Assembly: GCA_900540235.1 (NCBI GenBank)
Contig: UQEY01000029.1
Location: forward strand, 1 to 25,165
Direction of reading: 5' to 3'
DNA: 25,165 bases
Source of the DNA: an uncultured Eubacteriales bacterium
GTDB lineage: Bacteria; Bacillota; Clostridia; Oscillospirales; Acutalibacteraceae
Part shown: positions 20,548 to 25,165 of the stretch, one piece after another
Layout: every line of letters begins with the position of its first letter
Numbering within the stretch: the stretch's first letter is position 1
Notes under the pieces: generated by a model
Told to the model about the DNA's origin: nothing
Databases searched by the model: none
The model's input: only the letters and a program-made list of their open reading frames with translations
Program-made: the position numbers and the translations under genes

Positions 20548-21609
20548 ATGAAAAAGAGTATTGATAAAAAACTGTTAATAGGCTCTGTAATTATTTATGC
20601 CGTTTTGTTTTCGTTAATGATTTTTGCAAGCGTTAACGGCGGCATCAATGATTTGAATTTAGATATTAAGCTTTATAACCCCGAGCTTACTTTTCCAAAA
20701 CTTGTTGAGCATTTTGGTCAATTTGTTTATTGGGGTATGTGGGGTCCCGCATTTGCGATTATTTTGCTTTGTAAGCGTGATTTAAACGGCGTTTTGGGCG
20801 TTATCGGTAAATTACTTCCTTTCGTTAAAACGGTTAAAAATGAGCAGTCTAAGGCTTATAAATTCTTTAATTTTATTTTGCAGGCACTTGAAATTGTCGG
20901 CTTTTTTGTCCTTTGCGGTATCGGTTGGAAAAAACTGATTGAAAATGTAACTAAAAATGTTCTTTATGAACTTGGCAAGGATAATTTGAGTCAGGGCATT
21001 TATTTTGCAATTAGTTTTTCTGTTGCAATCGTTTCAATTCTTCTTTTGTCAAAGGTTGATAAAGCTAAGCTTAAAAAGCTTGAAGCGCTTGCACTTGCCG
21101 GTGTGCTCCTCGGAATTTTTTACAAAATAGTAGAGGAATGTAAAACCGTTACCCATCGTGTAAGGTTTAGGGAAATGGTGGCTTATTCAAACGGCTTTTT
21201 TGATGAAGACGGTTTGAGCGAGGGCAAATATTCTCCGCTTAGTCGCCAAATGGTTAATTGTACCGATTTCGGCGCATTTACTCCTTGGTATCAAAAGAGC
21301 GCTTCAAGCGGCGCTTACGACTACCATTTTTTCAGCCGCACCGATTCTTTTCCGAGCGGTCACACAACTTATTCGGTTATGATGTTTTTGAGCGTAATGT
21401 TTTGCAATGCGTTTGACAAGCTGAAAAAACTTGCGCCGTTTATGTTTTGCGTAAGCGTTGTGTTTGTCGGCGTTGTCGGTTACACAAGAATGGTTGCAGG
21501 CGCTCATTACCTCAGCGATATTGTCGGCGCAATGCTTATCGGCTACACTTTGTTTTTGATAGTTAATAAGATTTATAAAGTGTTTGTTGATAAGAATATT
21601 ATAGGCTGA
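20548..21609 (+). CDS. PAP2-superfamily membrane phosphatase
   Basis: 353 residues with about eight hydrophobic helices. The phosphatase triad motifs are K-x6-R (Lys199-Arg206, in KTVTHRVR, followed by Phe where Pro is usual), PSGH (269-272) and R-x5-H-x3-D (Arg314, His320, Asp324, in RMVAGAHYLSD). Such enzymes remove phosphate from lipid substrates such as phosphatidate or undecaprenyl pyrophosphate at the outer membrane face; the substrate here is not evident. It is longer than most bacterial members because of extra N-terminal helices. AAGGAG lies 7 nt before the ATG, and it overlaps a 9-nt perfect complement of the small RNA upstream. It is transcribed alone and ends at the terminator at 21704. 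Confidence 0.88.
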   Translation: MKKSIDKKLLIGSVIIYAVLFSLMIFASVNGGINDLNLDIKLYNPELTFPKLVEHFGQFVYWGMWGPAFAIILLCKRDLNGVLGVIGKLLPFVKTVKNEQSKAYKFFNFILQALEIVGFFVLCGIGWKKLIENVTKNVLYELGKDNLSQGIYFAISFSVAIVSILLLSKVDKAKLKKLEALALAGVLLGIFYKIVEECKTVTHRVRFREMVAYSNGFFDEDGLSEGKYSPLSRQMVNCTDFGAFTPWYQKSASSGAYDYHFFSRTDSFPSGHTTYSVMMFLSVMFCNAFDKLKKLAPFMFCVSVVFVGVVGYTRMVAGAHYLSDIVGAMLIGYTLFLIVNKIYKVFVDKNIIG

Positions 21610-21663
21610 TTTTTAAAGGGCTAATAATGTTAGCTCTTATGACATTTCTTGAAGAATATGCAT

Positions 21664-21692
21664 TTGTAGGGGTCGGCGTCCTCGACGACCCG
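21664..21692. repeat. GTAGGGG-type hairpin repeat, copy C
   Basis: TTGTAG leads into arms GGGTCG (21670-21675) and CGACCC (21686-21691) around a GTCCTC-containing loop, closed by CCCG. It is the best-formed copy on the + strand. Confidence 0.5.
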
Positions 21693-21703
21693 TTGTAATA
21701 ATA

Positions 21704-21740
21704 AAAGGGAAACAGAAAATTCTGCTTCCCTTTATTTTAT
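21704..21740. terminator. Bidirectional terminator between PAP2 and the small membrane protein
   Basis: AAAGGGAA plus CAGAA (21704-21717) pairs with TTCTG plus TTCCCTTT (21720-21733), with one mismatch. T-rich sequence follows on both strands, so it can end the convergent transcripts. Confidence 0.88.
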
Positions 21741-22069
21741 CCAAAATATAAGTAACTTAAAGCGCCGAGCACGGTAGTTAACATAACCAAAAACTTTGCG
21801 AAAAAGTTCGGCTTGCCTTTTGCTACCACCAAAATAATTGCAATAGCGTCGGGAATTAAGCACATCCAACACGCAACGCTTTGCGCCGCCATATTTGACG
21901 GAAGCGAGGTTGCGCTGACGAATGTCACAAGTATGCCAAGCATAATTGCAAGCGAAAAAAATATTTTGTGTACACCTTCGTTTTTCTTTGGTATAAACAT
22001 AAAAAGCGAAGTAATTACGAACGAAAATACAATTATAATTTCAAGAATTAACATAGCGCTTAAAGCCAT
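21737..22069 (-). CDS. Small four-helix membrane protein, unknown function
   Basis: 110 residues from the ATG at 22069, chosen because AGGAG lies 6 nt before it and the protein then begins directly with its first membrane helix; a longer frame from 22153 overlaps rlmH. It has about four transmembrane helices (residues about 3-26, 38-55, 66-84 and 91-109) joined by short basic loops. No motif or family is recognised. It is the last gene of the walJ-rlmH operon, 10 nt after the rlmH stop, which is its only functional hint. Confidence 0.75.
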   Translation of the reverse strand: MALSAMLILEIIIVFSFVITSLFMFIPKKNEGVHKIFFSLAIMLGILVTFVSATSLPSNMAAQSVACWMCLIPDAIAIILVVAKGKPNFFAKFLVMLTTVLGALSYLYFG

Positions 22070-22079
22070 AATATTCTCC

Positions 22080-22559
22080 TTATTTGTGATATTTAGAATT
22101 GTTTGAAATTGAAAATGCACGGTAAATTTGCTCAAGCAAAACCATTCTTGCAAGTTGGTGGGGAAGCGTCATTTTTCCAAAAGAAAGTTTAGAAGAACTA
22201 AGCGCTTTGACATCGTCACTTAACCCGAAAGAACCGCCTATAATGAAGCAAATATTGGAGTTTTGCATAGAAATATTTTCAATCATTTTTGAAAAGTCGG
22301 GGCTTGAATACTCCTTGCCCTCAATGCAAAGGGTAATAACCGCACTTGATTTCGGAATTTTTTTGATTATCCTTTGACCTTCTTTTTGTATAACACTGTT
22401 TATTTGAGCACTTGACGGGTTGTCGCCGACCTTTTCCTCATCAATTTCAATTATGTTTACTTTTGAAAAAGCACCGAGCCTTTTTGTATATTCACCGCAA
22501 CCGTCACGCAAATATTTTTCTTTAAGTTTGCCGACGGCGATAACAGTCAGGTTAATCAT
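22080..22559 (-). CDS. rlmH: 23S rRNA pseudouridine-1915 N3-methyltransferase RlmH
   Basis: 159 residues, full length, a SPOUT methyltransferase that modifies Psi1915 in helix 69 of 23S rRNA on 70S ribosomes. ICFIIGGSFG (SAM-binding knot) and the conserved C-terminus from LSFGKMTLPHQLAR to SKYHK identify it without doubt. The start at 22559 is used because AGGTG precedes it and because its ATG overlaps the stop of the upstream gene (ATGA), which implies coupled translation. Confidence 0.97.
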   Translation of the reverse strand: MINLTVIAVGKLKEKYLRDGCGEYTKRLGAFSKVNIIEIDEEKVGDNPSSAQINSVIQKEGQRIIKKIPKSSAVITLCIEGKEYSSPDFSKMIENISMQNSNICFIIGGSFGLSDDVKALSSSKLSFGKMTLPHQLARMVLLEQIYRAFSISNNSKYHK

Positions 22560-23344
22560 AACACGATGCACCTGCCCTCGTTTTCAGTCGGTGAAACATA
22601 AAGCCTGTAGTCGCTGTTTTCTTCAAAATGAGCCTCGTCAAGCGCCGCTACAGCCGTTTGCTTTGCAAGCTCAGGCAAGTTGTTTTCTCTGCTTAAATGT
22701 GCCAATACAAAGCGTGTAGTGCCCGATTTGGCAAGCTCTTTTAAATATTCACCGCAAGCGAAGTTGGAAAGGTGGCCGCCTGCACCGAGTATCCTCTGCT
22801 TTAGCATATACGGATACGGACCTGCGTTTATCATCGCAATTTCATGGTTAGATTCCATAAAAACAAGGTCACTTCCCGGTAAAACTTCCTTTGCGTTGTC
22901 CGTCACAAAACCCGTGTCCGTGCAAACGGAGGCGCTCCTTCCGTCACTGAAATTGAACCTGTAACCAAGGCAGTCAACGCTGTCATGGCTTTGGTGAAAA
23001 GCTAAGGTTTCAATTCCGTCAAGACTCAAATGATTTTCAATCTTGCTGATGTTCGTTTTGTCGTCAACAAGATTAAGCCGCTTCATTTCATCAACACAAA
23101 GAGGAGAGGCAAAAACGGGCGTATTGTACCTGTCAGCAAAAACACGCACACCTTTTGCGTGGTCGCTGTGCTCGTGGGTAACAAAAATTCCCTCAATGCT
23201 GCCGGGCTCAATGTCAAGTTGCTTTAACGCATTTTCGCACCTTTTTGCCGAAACACCGATGTCTACAAGATAATTGTGACCGCCGTTTGATACCAATATT
23301 GAATTGCCACTGCTTCCCGAAAAAAGCTGACATACCTTTGCCAT
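22556..23344 (-). CDS. walJ: WalJ/YycJ-type metallo-beta-lactamase-fold hydrolase
   Basis: 262 residues from the ATG at 23344, which has GAGGT 7 nt before it and opens with the family sequence MAKVCQLFSGSSGNS; a frame extending to 23401 has no such signal. The metal motif THEHSDH (HxHxDH) is present, followed by further His and Asp ligands in SHDSVDCLG and LSNFACGEY regions. YycJ-like proteins are probable exonuclease-like hydrolases linked to cell-wall control in Firmicutes. In Bacillus it lies with walRK, htrA and rlmH; here only rlmH remains next to it, with a 4-nt overlap. Confidence 0.85.
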   Translation of the reverse strand: MAKVCQLFSGSSGNSILVSNGGHNYLVDIGVSAKRCENALKQLDIEPGSIEGIFVTHEHSDHAKGVRVFADRYNTPVFASPLCVDEMKRLNLVDDKTNISKIENHLSLDGIETLAFHQSHDSVDCLGYRFNFSDGRSASVCTDTGFVTDNAKEVLPGSDLVFMESNHEIAMINAGPYPYMLKQRILGAGGHLSNFACGEYLKELAKSGTTRFVLAHLSRENNLPELAKQTAVAALDEAHFEENSDYRLYVSPTENEGRCIVL

Positions 23345-23372
23345 ATCCAAACCTCTTATATTTAATGGAAAT

Positions 23373-23401
23373 ATAATATCACAAATAAAGCAAAAACGCA
23401 A
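23373..23401 (-). promoter_or_regulatory. Promoter of the walJ-rlmH operon
   Basis: On the minus strand, TTGCGT (23401-23396), 17 nt, TATTAT (23378-23373), with TGA before it as an extended -10. It lies 29 nt before the walJ ATG. Confidence 0.6.
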
Positions 23402-23414
23402 ATTCTTATTTATT

Positions 23415-23465
23415 TGTGCCTAAAAACGCAAAACAAAACCCACGAAACTGAAAATCGTGGGTTTT
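23415..23465 (-). terminator. Terminator of murA
   Basis: A perfect 11-bp stem (23455-23465 with 23435-23445, AAAACCCACGA type) is followed on the minus strand by TTTTGTTTTGCG. It lies 17 nt after the murA stop. Confidence 0.9.
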
Positions 23466-23481
23466 ACAATACATAATTAAA

Positions 23482-24774
23482 TTAACCTGCGTCAATCATT
23501 GCGTCACTGTCGTTAAGTACAACACGCTTAATATCGGCACCGAGGGATGAGAACTTTTCGCAAATATCCTCGTATCCTCTGTCAATATATTGGATATCCT
23601 CAACAGTTGTTTCACCCTTGGCAACAAGACCGGCAATAACCATAGCCGCACCTGCTCTAAGGTCGGTAGCCTTAACATTAACACCGGCTAAGCTGTCAAC
23701 ACCTTCGATAACAGCAATCTTGCCGTCAACCTGAATGTTAGCGCCCATACGAAGAAGCTGACCAACATATTGAAACCTGTTGTCCCAAACACTTTCACTC
23801 AAAATACTTGTTCCCTTTGCGATTGAAAGGAGAACAGCCATTTGCGGCTGCATATCGGTAGGAAAGCCCGGATGAGGCATAGTTTTAACATTGCACTTTG
23901 TAAGCGGTTTAAAACGGGTAACACGAACAGCGTCGTCATATTCAATTATTTCCGCACCTGCTTCTTCAAGCTTTGCACTGATAGATTCAAGGTGCTTTGG
24001 AATAACATTTTTAATAAGCACATCACCGCCGCAGGTGGCAGCAGCAACCATATATGTGCCGGCTTCAATTTGGTCGGGAATGATAGAATATGTGCAGCCG
24101 TGAAGCTTTTCAACACCACGAATTTTAATTACATCCGTGCCGGCGCCTCTGATATCTGCGCCCATTGAGTTAAGGAAAAGAGCAAGGTCAACTATATGCG
24201 GCTCTTTTGCGGCATTTTCAATAACGGTAAGACCCCTTGCAAGAACGGCGGCAAGCATAATGTTCATTGTTGCGCCGACTGAAACGACATCCATATAAAT
24301 AGAAGCGCCGACAAGTTTGTCTGCATTTGCGCAAACCATACCGTCAATAGTTTCAACCTTTGCACCGAGCATTTCAAAGCCTTTAACATGCTGGTCAATA
24401 GGTCTTACACCAAAGTCGCAGCCGCCGGGCATTGCAACTTCAGCCTTTTTAAATCTGCCGAGAAGCACTCCGATAAGGTAGTAACTTGCTCTGAAATGAG
24501 ATGCAAGTTCATACGGAACAGGCTTGCTTTGAACAAATCTTGAGTCAATTTCGATTGAGTTGTTGTTAATAAGTTTTATTTTTGCACCCATTCTGTCGAG
24601 TGTCTGAATCATTAAACTAACATCACTGATGTTAGGGATATTTTCTATGCGTACTATATCATTTGCGAGAATGGCAGCCGGAATTATTGCGACAGCAGCA
24701 TTTTTTGCACCGCTGATATTTACTTCTCCGAAGAGTTCATGACCGCCACGAATTACAAAATTCTCCAAGTACAT
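23482..24774 (-). CDS. murA: UDP-N-acetylglucosamine 1-carboxyvinyltransferase
   Basis: 430 residues from the ATG at 24774, preceded by AGAGGTG; a longer frame to 24945 crosses the promoter and is rejected. It transfers enolpyruvate from PEP to UDP-GlcNAc, the first committed step of peptidoglycan synthesis. SGAKNAAV holds the substrate-binding Lys, PGGCDFGVRPID holds the catalytic Cys attacked by fosfomycin (Cys, not the Asp of resistant forms), and FPTDMQPQ is intact. Many Clostridia have two copies, and which paralogue this is cannot be settled here. It is a single-gene unit with its own promoter and terminator. Confidence 0.97.
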   Translation of the reverse strand: MYLENFVIRGGHELFGEVNISGAKNAAVAIIPAAILANDIVRIENIPNISDVSLMIQTLDRMGAKIKLINNNSIEIDSRFVQSKPVPYELASHFRASYYLIGVLLGRFKKAEVAMPGGCDFGVRPIDQHVKGFEMLGAKVETIDGMVCANADKLVGASIYMDVVSVGATMNIMLAAVLARGLTVIENAAKEPHIVDLALFLNSMGADIRGAGTDVIKIRGVEKLHGCTYSIIPDQIEAGTYMVAAATCGGDVLIKNVIPKHLESISAKLEEAGAEIIEYDDAVRVTRFKPLTKCNVKTMPHPGFPTDMQPQMAVLLSIAKGTSILSESVWDNRFQYVGQLLRMGANIQVDGKIAVIEGVDSLAGVNVKATDLRAGAAMVIAGLVAKGETTVEDIQYIDRGYEDICEKFSSLGADIKRVVLNDSDAMIDAG

Positions 24775-24841
24775 GTCACCTCTCTGTGCGAGTTTATGTT
24801 GTATATTTAATGTTTGCGTTAAAATCTTAATTATGTATTGC

Positions 24842-24854
24842 GGGGCGTATCCCC
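24842..24854 (-). other. Small hairpin in the murA leader
   Basis: GGGG and CCCC (24842-24845 and 24851-24854) around a 5-nt loop form a GC-rich hairpin about 70 nt before the murA start. It may be a worn repeat or a leader structure. Confidence 0.35.
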
Positions 24855-24867
24855 AAAAACTTTCACT

Positions 24868-24896
24868 ATTATAGCAAAGATGTGCCGAAAAAGGAA
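24868..24896 (-). promoter_or_regulatory. Promoter of murA
   Basis: On the minus strand TATAAT (24873-24868) is preceded by TGC (extended -10). The -35 candidate TTCCTT (24896-24891) is poor. The leader would be about 85 nt. Confidence 0.6.
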
Positions 24897-24899
24897 TGA

Positions 24900-25165
24900 T
24901 AATTGTATTATTTTTTCCAAAATGTAACCAATTTAAATAGTGCACTTTAATGCTGTTTTTTGATAAAAATATACCATATATTGTATATTACCGATTATTG
25001 GAAACTTGTCATCAAAATATTGTATTCAAAAAAGGTAACAAAAGAGTAACACAGACTGCAAAAAAAGTCAAGGTAAAAAATAAGATTTTATGTTTTTATA
25101 TAAATTATTTTTTAGCGGGCGAACGCAGTTCGCCCCTACGGTGATTTTTCTATTTTAAATAGTCT
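24900..25165. other. AT-rich non-coding end of the window
   Basis: No supported gene. Besides the hairpin repeat at 25115-25141, there is a possible rightward promoter (TTGATA at 24960-24965, 18 nt, TATATT at 24984-24989) and a direct repeat GTAACA at 25035-25040 and 25046-25051 (11-bp period). An open frame over 24950-25144 has no ribosome binding site and crosses the repeat. Confidence 0.5.
25115..25141. repeat. GTAGGGG-type hairpin repeat, copy D (inverted)
   Basis: GGGCGAAC (25117-25124) and GTTCGCCC (25128-25135) form a perfect 8-bp stem followed by CCTACGG. Read on the minus strand it begins CCGTAGGGGCG, the same layout as copies A-C. Confidence 0.55.

Noticed and set aside
24775..24945. 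N-terminal extension of MurA to 24945
   Set aside because: The extra 57 residues are not part of MurA, cross the extended -10 promoter, and the ATG at 24774 has a proper ribosome binding site.
24950..25144. 64-codon open frame on the + strand
   Set aside because: No ribosome binding site, very AT-rich, Lys/Asn-heavy translation, and it runs through the hairpin repeat at 25115-25141.
1..25165. CRISPR array, prophage, insertion sequence, tRNA or rRNA genes
   Set aside because: No regularly spaced repeats, integrase or transposase frames, cloverleaf sequences or rRNA blocks were seen on either strand.

Overview
The window is an AT-rich stretch of chromosome from what looks like a low-GC Gram-positive anaerobe, most likely a gut Clostridia of the Oscillospiraceae/Ruminococcaceae type. 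This is inferred from strong AGGAGG-type ribosome binding sites, sigma-A promoters, AdhE behind a Rex-type operator, a Zn-ribbon S18, a WalJ-RlmH pair, Na+-decarboxylase membrane subunits, and small hairpin repeats between genes. Most of it is core genome. I see no phage, transposase, CRISPR array, tRNA or rRNA gene.

Layout. 1-1786: palindromic non-coding DNA, a consensus promoter, a yybP-ykoY (Mn2+)-like riboswitch with an overlapping terminator, then oadB- and oadG-like genes (+). 1787-2134: a hairpin-dense convergent spacer. 6080 down to 2135 (-): an operon of rpe, a membrane-anchored DUF4015-like protein, a secreted cadherin-like-domain protein and mgtE. 6242-12466 (+): ABC-F ATPase, ClC Cl-/H+ antiporter, intracellular GH30 glycosidase and Cys-type sulfatase, closely spaced. 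12475-13612 (+): rpsF-ssb-rpsR with its own strong promoter and terminator. 16459 down to 13730 (-): a large GT2/TagF-like glycosyltransferase. 16795-19392 (+): adhE under a perfect Rex operator. 19444-20187 (+): an APH-fold kinase with its own promoter. 20344-20469: a promoter with twin operators driving a roughly 90-nt terminator-ended transcript, a candidate small RNA. 20548-21609 (+): a PAP2-family phosphatase with a PhoP/PhoB-box-like direct repeat upstream. 23344 down to 21737 (-): walJ-like, rlmH and a small membrane protein. 24774 down to 23482 (-): murA.

Two regulatory systems stand out. First, an ON-type manganese-riboswitch architecture sits in front of orphan Na+-decarboxylase membrane subunits, not the usual Mn exporters. 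Second, an unannotated small transcript carries several anti-Shine-Dalgarno motifs, and its promoter is overlaid by two GTTAG-N6-CTAAC palindromes. It resembles the design of iron-sparing sRNAs such as RyhB and FsrA. Both calls come from reading the sequence and have not been computed or tested.
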